Source: Aristolochia californica
Lineage: Eukaryota; Streptophyta; Magnoliopsida; Piperales; Aristolochiaceae
Length of the DNA stretch: 64,000 nt
NCBI GenBank assembly: GCA_029961685.1
Contig: JARWKL010000008.1
Span: 38,264,144 to 38,328,143 of the forward strand
Reading direction: 5' to 3'
Every line of letters begins with the position of its first letter. The stretch's first letter is position 1. Made by a program: the position numbers and the translations under genes. The notes under the pieces were generated by a model that had not been told where the DNA came from, did no database searches, and was given only the letters and a program-made list of their open reading frames with translations. Shown one piece after another: positions 23,059-33,118 of the stretch.

Positions 23059-25713
23059 TTATACTGTAAGCTTTGGTGCATCTTCTAGCACTGCATTTCC
23101 TCCCCATACTTTTACTCGTTCAGATGCTTGGGCAGCCTGCAATTTAGAGGATTTTTATCAACATTTTTGTTTCTGCTAGTAAAGATTACAGTAAAAATCA
23201 GTAAGAGAAGAAGGGTTATTCTTCTTACCTCTTTGTTCCAGTTTGTCTTCCAGATAATCCCCAATAGAATTAATGTCTGAAGAGCAGTTCCACTGAGCAT
23301 ACCAATCCAGATTCCCTGTCAACAAAAGCCAGAAATAAGAAAAATGGATTTCACATATGTTTCTCAGTAACAGAGATGCAGAAGAAGAAGAGATGCTCAC
23401 CTGAGCTCCCAAATGGAAATAGTAGCCTAAAAGGAAGCCTAGGGGAAGTCCAAAAATGTAGTAGCAACCCAAGTTAATGTAAGCTACTAAAGCTTGCCAT
23501 CCTCCTCCAATGGCAACTCCTGCAAACAAGAACAGAACAATGCATTTGAATCTGATTTACATTTGAAGATTATAGAAGGAAATGGGTGATTGTAATGCTT
23601 CTCTTGCTCATCTCTGTTTTGAAATGATTCTTGTTTGAACTGAAGTTTTGGACAAGTTCAGTTTCAAACAGTATGGATGAATACCTGATATCACGGGCTG
23701 GATACTGTTGAGAACCATGGTAACACCTAGAAGGCCAGCAAGTTGGGCAACAGCTTCTTGCAGTTCTCTGCTGCTCGTAAAGATTACAGCAAAATAATCT
23801 TTTGCGATGAGAATCACAGCCATGAACACCAGTCCAATGATCAGGGATGTCAAAACGACATTGATGACAGAGATTTTGGTAGCTCTTGGATTCCCTGCTC
23901 CGAGCTCATTCGCCACTCGAACACTACATGATGGAAGATGTGAAGAAAGTTCATTACAGAGAGCTTAAACCCTTCTCAAAATCAAATTAACAAACAGTAC
24001 CTGTGAGCAGATAATTTTGTTACCTTATAGCAGCATTGAGTCCAATGAAAATCATAGCTTCCCAGCCATTGACATTCATACTGAAACAGAACATAAAATG
24101 GTGATGGATGAACCAAAGCAAAGGCCATGACTAGGAGAAGTAACAAGCTCAGATAGAAAAAGAAGGCATAGTGATCTTTACCAGATTGAAATGGAACCGA
24201 CTGCAATCTCTGCATCATCAAGGTGGCCGGTGAGGATGACCAGCGTCATCATATACCAAATTTCCAAACAGAGCATCACAGCAGAGGCTATCGAAAGCTT
24301 CAGGAAAGCCCAGATGTCTTTCAGTGCCAACCATGAAAGCCCTGTCCACCCATCCTTACACCAGCCTACGATATAGATCACCTGGCAGATGGCAATCAGC
24401 CAGCTAGTCAGGCCATAAGCAGCTGCAGCTCCGTCCAGCCCCCAGCCACAGACATAGATGAAGACCCAGAGTAGTAACACATGCAATCCCAGGAAGCAGA
24501 TGCCTATCCATGCCATGGCCCAGACCTTGCTCTGAGCTTGGAGGAACTTCTGGGTGGGGAAATTGATGGCAAGGGAGAACAGCTGAGGAATGAGCCGGAT
24601 AGCGAACTGTCCGGCGACCTCTGCTATCTCTGCCTCTTGACCGAGACCCTTCAAGATTGGAGTCGCGAAGATGTAAATTGGAGAAAGTATGATGCAAGTG
24701 ACGATCAGGATTATCCATGAACGCTGCATGTAGACGCCCAGCATGTACACCTGTCCGGCGCCGTAAGCTTGCCCGCATAGTGTTTCCAGTGCGCTTCCCA
24801 TCCCGAGCTACAGCCATTTTTATATGTGTTTCAGAGAAAGAATTAACCCAAGTGTTTGCAGAAGTTCTGAGAGAAATCAAGCTAAGTCCATAGAAGCTTC
24901 CAGCATTAAACGCAACAGTTTCATTCAATTGAGAAACTCGAAAAGTAATCGTCAGTTGCTGTCGACCACGAAATCCAACCACCCATTGGAAGGAGCAAGG
25001 AGGTGTCATAATCATGATCAGAATTAAACCAAGATATTAATGATTAAAACGCTTGATAGTGGCAGATGAAATCCTTAATAAAAGAATGTCTTTAATCATC
25101 TCTACCCCAAAAACACGGGAGAATTTTTCTTCTCAGAGGAAACCCAGATGAAAATTTATGGCGCAGTGATCTCAGCTTCAGTATGAAAAAAAAAAAGAGA
25201 AAGACGAAGCTCAAATAAGTGAAAATCCGAAAAGATAAAAGTTGATGAAAAAAATAGGAAAATCTGTAAGCAGAAAAGCATAACAGGGAGGCGAGGCACA
25301 GAGGAAAACTAGATGAGAACACATGTCACATTGATCTGAGCTTCGACCAAAGCTCAAATAAGAGAAACATCTGTAAGCAGAAAAGAAGAATCGTAAAACA
25401 GAGATCGACAGAGTGGAACACTGACCAGAAACCCGAATGCGAAGTTGTTAATGACGGAGAGGGAGATGGCGACCGCGGAGAGCTGGAGGTTTCCAATATG
25501 ACCGACGAAAATCTGTGTAGTGGAGTTCAAGCCGTAGAGGCAGAGGAGGCTGCACCCAATGGGGACGGCGATGGACCACAGCCTCCATGACTCAATCTTG
25601 AACAGTCGCCAGGCGTCGGAGATTCCTCTAACCGGCGGGTACTCGCCATAGAAGTCCCCTCCGTGCGCGTTCAGAAGTGGCACCTCCGTCTCTCCGCCTC
25701 CGTTTGCCTTCAT
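23059..25713 (-). CDS. DTX35-like: MATE-family transporter (DETOXIFICATION), DTX33/34/35-like
   Basis: Seven coding exons on the minus strand: 25426-25713, 24182-24807, 24024-24080, 23685-23923, 23401-23519, 23229-23315 and 23059-23136. The introns are GT-AG and in frame, giving 1494 nt and 497 residues (Arabidopsis DTX35 is about 490). MATE hallmarks are visible: [54 protein letters not shown], the exon-3 [14 protein letters not shown], then [12 protein letters not shown] and [20 protein letters not shown]. About twelve membrane helices are expected, with a cytosolic acidic N-terminus. The relatives export or sequester secondary metabolites by H+ antiport at the tonoplast or plasma membrane; DTX35 (FFT) is a flavonoid transporter. 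The substrate here is unknown. An in-frame ATG at 25854 would add 47 residues, but the 25713 ATG fits the family better. Confidence 0.94.
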
Positions 25714-27071
25714 TTCTTCCCTGTCTCCGTTTCCGATCGGCGAGACTGGAGTCGCGGAATGGCGGAAGTTCTGATTTAATTTATGGACGCGACGTTGGTT
25801 GTTATGGCGCCGCATGCTATTTGGGTCGGGTCGAGGTTCAAAAATCTGAACCAAACCAGGCCTGGTTTACAAAAAAGGAAAAAGGGATTATGGGCTCAGA
25901 TTAAAACATGAACGGGGGTAGTTTCGTAATTATGAATGGTGGTAGGTGCCGTTAGGGCGCAAAGGTGGTACCGTGGTGGGTGAGGTGTGGCGAAGCTGGT
26001 GGGTTGATACGGTGGATGTGTGTCCAAATTTAGGGTATTTATACACATAAAAAAATCGATACACCCACCTATGGTGAAGCAAACTTACCAAACCACATGC
26101 TATTCTGTCCCTCAAAATCGATAGAACTTAAATACCATAACATTTCTAGATGAACATCGAGTGGTCCTCCATTATTGAGCGGATTTTTTACCCATTTGGA
26201 TCCGAACGATTGATCGGTCAAAACTGGGTTTTTACTGTGCTATACATTTCTCTCTCACATTGATGTTAGTGTCTTCTTAGGATCCGGGTTAGTGTATTAT
26301 TAAATTTTTATAGTTTATTATATTTCCATGTAATATATTTTTTTATTATTAAGGAATAAATTATTTTATATTTATTTAATTAAAAATAATAATTATAATT
26401 ATAAAAACAAATTATCATTAATTATTAATAAATTATATTTTTAATTTTTTTTTTTGTAATTAGATATTGTTGTTGCACTTTCTTTTAGCCAGTTTCAGAC
26501 ATAGAAATAGTAAGTATAATACTACAGTGTCAAGTTATCATTTTCATAATGCATTCCGATTATTAGTATATTGTAAAACTTCTTGTAAATATATAATGAT
26601 TTTTTTCATATTTATGCAATTTTTTATTATTTGACCTTTAACAAATTGAAGACACCTTGTTTGTTGTTTAAATTTACGTTTGTACCCAAAGGTTCATTAA
26701 AAACCAAATCAATTAGGGTTTAGGGTTTACCTTGTTTGTTTCTTAAAAAAATAATGAATATAAAAAGTAATAGTACTCAACACCTTTATCAAAATCTTAT
26801 TGGTATCAAGTTCTACATTGAGATAATTTCGATGATCGTAAGTTACTAATTATATGCATTAAGTATGTCTTGCGACTCAAAAAACCCAAAGGAAATTTCT
26901 AACTATTCCATCTATCATGGCACTTTCAATGGCTCGTACAAAAAGGGAAAGTAAACAACTCGTGTAGAAAAATATATTTCCTGAATAGAATAGTAGCATC
27001 ATCCGATATGACAAGAGAGTTTAGTGCAACAGGTAAGGCAAACCCATGTGATGGAAAAACCTTCATCCAAC
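25714..27071. other. Intergenic: MATE promoter and AT-rich spacer
   Basis: The first part is the upstream region of the MATE gene. From about 26230 onward it is very AT-rich, including a TTTAGGGTTTAGGG-like stretch near 26716. No gene seen. Confidence 0.4.
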
Positions 27072-28635
27072 TGGTATCAGAGAGGAAAGTCTATATTAAA
27101 GATCAATCATCCATATGTTCTAATGACCAACCTATGAAAGCAGAAAGAGAAAATAAGGAAAACACAACCAAGTTATGAGGGCCATCTAACCACTTGCCAC
27201 TCGCTCGAATGATTGTAGAATGAAAAGTTTTTGTTTCAATCGTTCACCATAAGGTTCAAACGGTCAAACACACAAAGACATGAAAAAGAATCAATGATGA
27301 AGATCGATCGATTATACTACCTACATCTAATTGATAGGAAAGAGAAATGTCTTGGGAAGCATCTATTTGGCAAATGTCCAAAAACCCAAGGCAAAGAAGA
27401 CGAGCACCCAAAAGAAGAAGAAAAGGCATCTAACAAAGACTGTGCAACTAGTTCACATTAGTCCAAATGACCCATTTTAAAAAAATTGTGAAGGCCTCAA
27501 TTTGCCAAGATACATCTCCAAAAATATAATCATCCAATCTATGTGATTAGCAGTTCATCACAAACGTTTTAAGTATATTATAATTTTTAGTCGAGATTTT
27601 ATCAAGTTTCACAAGAGGACAAAAGGTTCATTTCCAAGCTCATAAGTTCAAAATTTGAACATTGATGTCTTTTTGAGTCGTTTTCACCCTAAACAATCTC
27701 TCTCTTGACTTCTAATATAAAATCAACTACTCCCAAACGCTCTCACACTTTGAAACCAAATTTGGAGATTGAATTTGGGTATTTTGAAAGCCCCCTAGTA
27801 AAGAGTTAAGTACTTCTAGTGCTTTTACTTTGAAATTTTATTTGCTTAGCCTAATTCTTGTAAAAAATATTGCATTATTACTATGAAATAATATTGTTAG
27901 TCCTAGTGAGAAAATAAAAAATGGTGTTTGTATTGATTTAAAATTATTTGGGATAGAGGAGACTAAATTTTCAAAAATTCAAGTATCATATGTATGAACT
28001 TTGAAATCTCTTAGATTGAACTCGATCAATTGTGTTTGAACTTGAGATCTCATATCTTAAAATCATCAAAGTTATTTAGAACATTGCTAGTGATCTTATA
28101 TTGTAAAATCATCATTGATTGTATTATTTTAGACAAAAATAACACCTGTAAGTGTGTGCGATCTCTCTTGTAAACTATTTCATCTTCATAGTGGATTAGT
28201 GCAGCGACAAAAGACAGAACGTAGTCTCACCTTGAGGCAAATCCATATAAATCTTGTTATATTTTTTCGTGCTTGATTTTTTCTTCTTCCATGATTATTA
28301 TTATTGCTCTCGTTAGTTAAGAATTAGGGTGGCTAATTCCAAACAGTTAACACTACAATTTCCTAAAACAATATTTATTGTAAGTACCTTTTGGCAACCC
28401 AAACATAATAAATTAACTATGAGTTGGAAACACCTTGGGATTGGAGTAGCAATCCACTGAGATGATTGTGAACCGCTATAAATCCTTGTGCATTTATTGT
28501 GCAAATGGTTGTACCTGAACTCTGGATTTAATATTTATATTACACAATTAAATGCAATTGAGAAATAAAATAGTAGCACATTAACCCACACTATCTTAGG
28601 AGTATTTAGATAGAACAACTTATTAGAGCATCACA
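27072..28635 (+). other. Possible decayed LTR-retroelement sequence
   Basis: A tRNA-iMet-type primer-binding motif (TGGTATCAGAGAGG at 27072) stands alone, followed by AT-rich sequence with scattered short open frames. The frame at 27231-27461 is Lys/Glu-rich near its end, but I cannot tie it to a gag domain. Evidence for a retroelement is therefore only the primer site and the gag remnant further right at 29090. Confidence 0.3.
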
Positions 28636-28638
28636 TTC

Positions 28639-29072
28639 TGTTATGGACTGGTATGGGCTGGCCCATAACACGACCCTAGTATGGGCTAGGCAGTTATGGT
28701 CCTGGGTTGAATACCTATGTCTTCCGCTCCTAACAGGCCGGTCTTTTGGGTAGTATTGGCTAGGTGCTTAACATTTGGTATCAGAGCTAGCGCTCGGTCG
28801 CGAGTTCAAATCTCGGTGGGCGCATAGGCTGGATTAAGCGCACAAAGGCGTGAATACTGATAGGTCCTCGTGTAATCCTTGGGTCGGGTCAGTGTCGGTG
28901 TGCCGCCGTGGTCGTTGGCTCGCGATGGGGGGTGTGGTGTTATGGATTGGTATGGGCTGGCCCATAACACGACCCTAGTATGGGCTAGGCAGTTATGGTC
29001 CTGGGTTGAGTACCTATATCTTCCGCTCCTAACAGGCCGGTCTTTTGGGTAGTATTGGCTAGGTGCTTAACA
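28639..29072 (+). mobile_element. Complete TRIM-like element, copy 1
   Basis: A 434-bp element with 135-bp direct terminal repeats (28639-28773 and 28938-29072) that begin TGTTATGG and end TTAACA. By eye they differ at three positions. A primer-binding site TGGTATCAGAGC (28776-28787) lies two bases inside the left repeat, and the G-rich GATGGGGGGTGTGG just before the right repeat can serve as the polypurine tract. A perfect 5-bp target duplication, CATTC, flanks it (28634-28638 and 29073-29077). No coding capacity. It interrupts a copia gag remnant. The terminal repeats also hold an inverted repeat, GTTATGG and CCATAAC. Confidence 0.92.
28801..28815 (+). promoter_or_regulatory. T-arm/B-box-like hairpin in TRIM copy 1
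   Basis: CGAG TTCAAAT CTCG can form a 4-bp stem with a 7-nt loop like a tRNA T arm, and GTTCAAATC fits the Pol III B-box consensus. It lies 13 nt after the primer-binding site and is kept, with compensating changes, in copy 2. Function is unknown. Confidence 0.45.
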
Positions 29073-29079
29073 CATTCTT

Positions 29080-29830
29080 AGACGACCACGACCCGTTTCC
29101 CCCTCCAATGTTTGATGAACTCAATATCAATATTGGAAAGGTATAAAATGAAAATATTTATTCAATTGGAGAGCATAGACTCGTATAAATCTATTTGTGA
29201 AAGACCTCATCTCCCATTCAAAAATTAAAAGAGAAAATGATTCCTAAAATTATAAGTGATTGAGATGAGAAAGATATTTCCAAAGTAAATGGTAATATAA
29301 TGGCTATGAGACTATTGTTCAATGCATTGAGTAATGATGTAGCTATTAAGGTTTGATCCTACAAATTAGCTGATAAATATGGAACAAACTAAAGTTAAAC
29401 TACTCTAGGAAAAAAAATATTGCTCCTCCCACTTCAGAGTGCTCATCTGGGCACCGATTCTTAGTTGGTAATATCATCTCCAAATTCTGATGATGAATTT
29501 GATGGTGAGAATGGTGAAGAACCCGACTTGGGAAAATTACCATTCTTGTTAGACGAATTAAAGATTTCCTTGAAAACAAAAACCCAAGAAAATAAAGAAC
29601 TCAGTGTGCAACTCACAATCTCAAAGAAGAAATTATTTCTTTAAATTAGGAGAGTTCTTCAAAATTAGAAAAAAAGCTAGAGAGATAAAATGATAAGCTC
29701 GATGACAAATTTGCAAAGTTGTATGCCCATGAAAAATCAAGAAATGAATATGAGGGTGTTTATGAGAAGGCATTAGAGATCCAAGAAGACAATGAGCTCT
29801 TGAAATCCCAAAAGTTACTCTGAATAGGCT
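29080..29830 (+). mobile_element. Decayed Ty1-copia gag (UBN2/DUF4219-type) remnant
   Basis: Broken frames read as a copia gag of the UBN2 type: a PPMFDELN segment in place of PPxFDGxN, then VNGNIMAMRLLFNALSNDVA, resembling the conserved xAMNLLxxALS block, and downstream an acidic SPNSDDEFDGENGEEP linker followed by a Lys-rich coiled-coil-like region. Several stops and frameshifts are present. The TRIM-like element at 28639 sits directly upstream and probably interrupted this remnant. Confidence 0.6.
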
Positions 29831-31642
29831 TAGATAGAGGTCTCATTGTAACATTTATCAAATTTTTTAATTTATTTAGAGCAATGGTGTCATTTCACTA
29901 ATTAAAATAAACAAAATTTAATCAAAAGACATTCTAAGTAACTTTTAATAGAATTATAATTGTCTTTGATACATCCGATATACACCCGATAGACATCCGA
30001 TACATATATCAAATCTTTTTATGCTGATTTGTGTGGTTGGTAGCACGACGGGGGTAAATCTACCGATCTACCCGTCTTCCCTGTTGCTACCTACCCCGAC
30101 CCAACCAAACCTTTCTCCCTTTACGGCTTCCATTTTCGTCAAAAAGGGAATATTAATGCAGGTAGGACGAGGGGAGCAGAGGCCACAGCGTCACAGAAAA
30201 GCAGTAGAAATAACTATGGACATTGGAGATAGGACAAAGAAAATGATGGAACGTAAATGTGTTTTGGTTTAGATGCTTTCTTGTCCAGTCACGGCAATCC
30301 TCAGGCACCTTTTTCGATCCAGAAGGCTACGCAGTGAGTTGTTGGTGCTGAAGCTCCCTATGGCCGCCGTCGGCGAGTGCATCGATCATATTGGAGACGT
30401 AGGAGACGAAGCCAACTCAAGGGTGGGTGCTTGGGTTCCAAATAAATTATGGAGCTTGAGCTGTGGACGATTTACAGACCTGAGATTGGGAAGCGGTGAA
30501 GGTTGATTGAAGAGGATCGATGCCTATGTGGCTCAGTGGCTGCTGCATTGATGGAAAAATTTAGAGAACCAAAAAAATTGTGAGACCAATGGAATGAACT
30601 AGTCTAACAGGTCGGTTCTGTATCACTTGTGAAGGGTGCAGATCAAGGAACCCTGTAATCAATCTGCAATATGCAAATACTTGTTCTTTTTGGGTGATCT
30701 CAGCAAAACGAGCCCAAGAGCCTAGTAATCTGATAGAAGATTGTGATTTTCTTCAACTAAAAAATGATTCAGGTAAAGAAGGCAAACATGGTGGAAGAAG
30801 CAAATCCAGAAAAGTTGAAACCTACTAAGTCCCATCAACCTCTTGTCAGAAATAGCTTCATTTTGGTTATTTTGTAATTTATTTACTCTGGTCCAAAATG
30901 AGAAGAACAAGGGTAGTTAGTTAGTAGCTTCATTTTGGGAAGAATGCAACTTCACAAAATGTCTCTCTGGAAAATTATTTCAAAGAAAAAACCAGATTTG
31001 GTGGATGAAGATCTTCAGCTCCGAACTCCCAAAAATGGGTTTTTTCAGAAATGCAAATTCATTGGCAAATGAGATCAACAAGTAAAAAGTAATTCCACTT
31101 CCTATTCTTTTTAAGACAGGAAAGATTCACACCATTTAGAAGGATGGGTTTCTTCGGAGACTTCTTCCGATAAATTAGGTTGATGTTCAACTCATAAATC
31201 GGTTCATAGTTCATAGAGCAATGAATACTGAAATTGGAAACAGTAGAAATTCGCATTAAAAAATATGATCAAAGAAGCAAACCAATCAGAAATTTGTTGT
31301 TCACATTCCCATTATTAGTTGATCAATTAAGATTACAACATACAAAAAGTCTTCAGAAGGTAAATCTTTCTGTCACAGTTCACTGAATTAATTTGCATAA
31401 ATAAGAAAAACAGTTAAAACTGTATTTTTACAAAAACAAAACAAAAAAACATGTATGCCCTACTTGACTGGTGCATGAGCTGAGCGTTTCCTTTCCCAAA
31501 TCTTCCGAGTGTGGGACAGTATTAAGACACTACCAATTTTGATTCTCCAATGCCCAGTGGCAAGACCGATTGACGCACAAAAAAGAAGAAACTGTAACCA
31601 TTACACAGCCCTGCAGCGACAACTACCATATGTTCAGATTCT
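29831..31642. other. Intergenic sequence, no gene recognised
   Basis: Two adjacent open frames at 30021-30272 and 30273-30506 are moderately GC-rich but have no family features, and I do not call them genes. The right part (about 31300-31642) should carry the 3'-UTR of the minus-strand DUF740 gene. Confidence 0.4.
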
Positions 31643-33118
31643 TTAGAAACCGAGAATACCTCTAGCCAAAGATCGAGATGTTGTCCTCCTCGTACCCCTT
31701 CGACTACTCCTCAAAGGAGTCAAATAAAATCGCAAAAGTCCACTATCCAAGTTTCCTGGTGATGAGTAATGAACACTTTGGCTCCGACCAAACAAGAATT
31801 CTTTCTTCTTCTTTTGAAGATCGGGCTTAAGCCTCAGCATTTCACCGGAGCTAATATTTTTGCTTCTAACTGAACTCTGTTGCCTTCTGACAGAACCTGT
31901 ATTACTCCCAGGGAGTGGGAGTTTCACTTTACTCTCTGCTCCTATAGATTCAACATTTTTTTCCTTATGAGATTCTTGCCAAGACTCAGATAAGGACCTT
32001 TCCAAGACATTCTCGCGTTTGTGAATCAAATCCCTCAAGGGGCTGGTTATATTCTTATTCCAGACCTTACTCCACCCATGATTTCTCCTCCTAATCTTAG
32101 GTATTGGGAGATCTTGACGTGCCTCCTCATATTGGTCTTCCCCATTAGGCTCTCCTATACATCCAACAGAAACAGCCTTCTCTTCATAAGAAGTCGTAGT
32201 GCTAGTTTTGTACATATCCTTCGTATCAGTGGACAGCCTAGATTCATCCATTGTTGCACCCTCAGGCAAACTCCTCCTGCTGTAGAATATTGAAGAATTT
32301 GGATCTTCCTCTATTCCCATAAAGGTGGGTGCAAATGTCTTACCCATCATGACCCCATCCCATGAATGCCGTGGATCCTCCCAGTGGACCTTACATGAAT
32401 CACAGGAACTCTTTTGGTCACAAGAATGTCGAAAATTCTGGTTTGTTTCAGATTGGTTCACACTCAGACTTCCATGATAATGCTTATCCTGCATCAAGTG
32501 TTTCGTGCAAGCACTTAACAACCTCCATCTCAATAATTTTCTTGAGAAGGTCGAACCTGACCAAAAAGACCCACCTCTATACTTTGAGTTTTCATTCTCC
32601 ATGGAAGCTCTCTTCTCCACATTTACACTATTGACATTAAGATCTAAGCGGCAAGCTTGAGTTTCCATAGACACGTTAGCTCCAGGTCTGCTTTCAGTTT
32701 CACCGACTCTATCACTCTGAGGTGCATCTGGCTCCTGACAGAACCTTACTGTGGAATTAATGACAGACACCCTTCCAACACTTTTATGCTCATTTTCGTT
32801 TTCGGTTAATTTAAGATCAATAACAGAATTTTCCACCTTACAGATGTTTGAGGAACACTCACTATCCAAACTATCATCCAATTGAAATAGAGACAAAAGA
32901 GTTCTCCTTACCCGGATATCACTAGAATCCCTTTGCAGTTCAGGAGCGACTACATTGCAGTCTGCCGGCTTCTGCAGGTCACCAAATCTGGGTTTTGGGC
33001 TCCTCTGTACTGAATCAACACTAGCTAATCTTTCGACTAAGCAAGAAGAGCAGAAGCCGGTAAAAATCTGTGAAGGGTGTTTCCCACACCGGGTTAAACT
33101 GCTACTGCCCAGATTCAT
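31643..33118 (-). CDS. DUF740 / OCTOPUS-like protein
   Basis: A 491-residue protein in one exon. The N-terminus has the DUF740 cysteine signature RCGKHPSQIFTGFCSSCLVERL (about 10-32). A Ser/Glu-rich, probably disordered middle follows, with several short conserved blocks (RVRRTLLSLFQLDDS; KIRRRNHGWSKVWNKNITSP; KLLRWRLLSACTKHLMQDK). The C-terminus LRFYLTPLRSSRRG..RSLARGILGF is typical. The family includes Arabidopsis OPS (At3g09070) and OPS-like proteins, polar plasma-membrane proteins of the phloem lineage that act in protophloem differentiation and counter BIN2-type kinases. This copy is somewhat shorter than OPS itself, so it is more likely an OPL or uncharacterised member. The start at 33118 has the signature directly after it. 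A leader intron may lie upstream. Confidence 0.9.
   Translation of the reverse strand: MNLGSSSLTRCGKHPSQIFTGFCSSCLVERLASVDSVQRSPKPRFGDLQKPADCNVVAPELQRDSSDIRVRRTLLSLFQLDDSLDSECSSNICKVENSVIDLKLTENENEHKSVGRVSVINSTVRFCQEPDAPQSDRVGETESRPGANVSMETQACRLDLNVNSVNVEKRASMENENSKYRGGSFWSGSTFSRKLLRWRLLSACTKHLMQDKHYHGSLSVNQSETNQNFRHSCDQKSSCDSCKVHWEDPRHSWDGVMMGKTFAPTFMGIEEDPNSSIFYSRRSLPEGATMDESRLSTDTKDMYKTSTTTSYEEKAVSVGCIGEPNGEDQYEEARQDLPIPKIRRRNHGWSKVWNKNITSPLRDLIHKRENVLERSLSESWQESHKEKNVESIGAESKVKLPLPGSNTGSVRRQQSSVRSKNISSGEMLRLKPDLQKKKKEFLFGRSQSVHYSSPGNLDSGLLRFYLTPLRSSRRGTRRTTSRSLARGILGF

Noticed and set aside
24404..25015. 203-residue minus-strand frame in the MATE gene
   Set aside because: It overlaps exon 2 in another frame; the MATE frame has the conserved motifs.
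30021..30506. Two adjacent open frames
   Set aside because: No similarity that I recognise, no splice or family signals. Kept as unassigned sequence.
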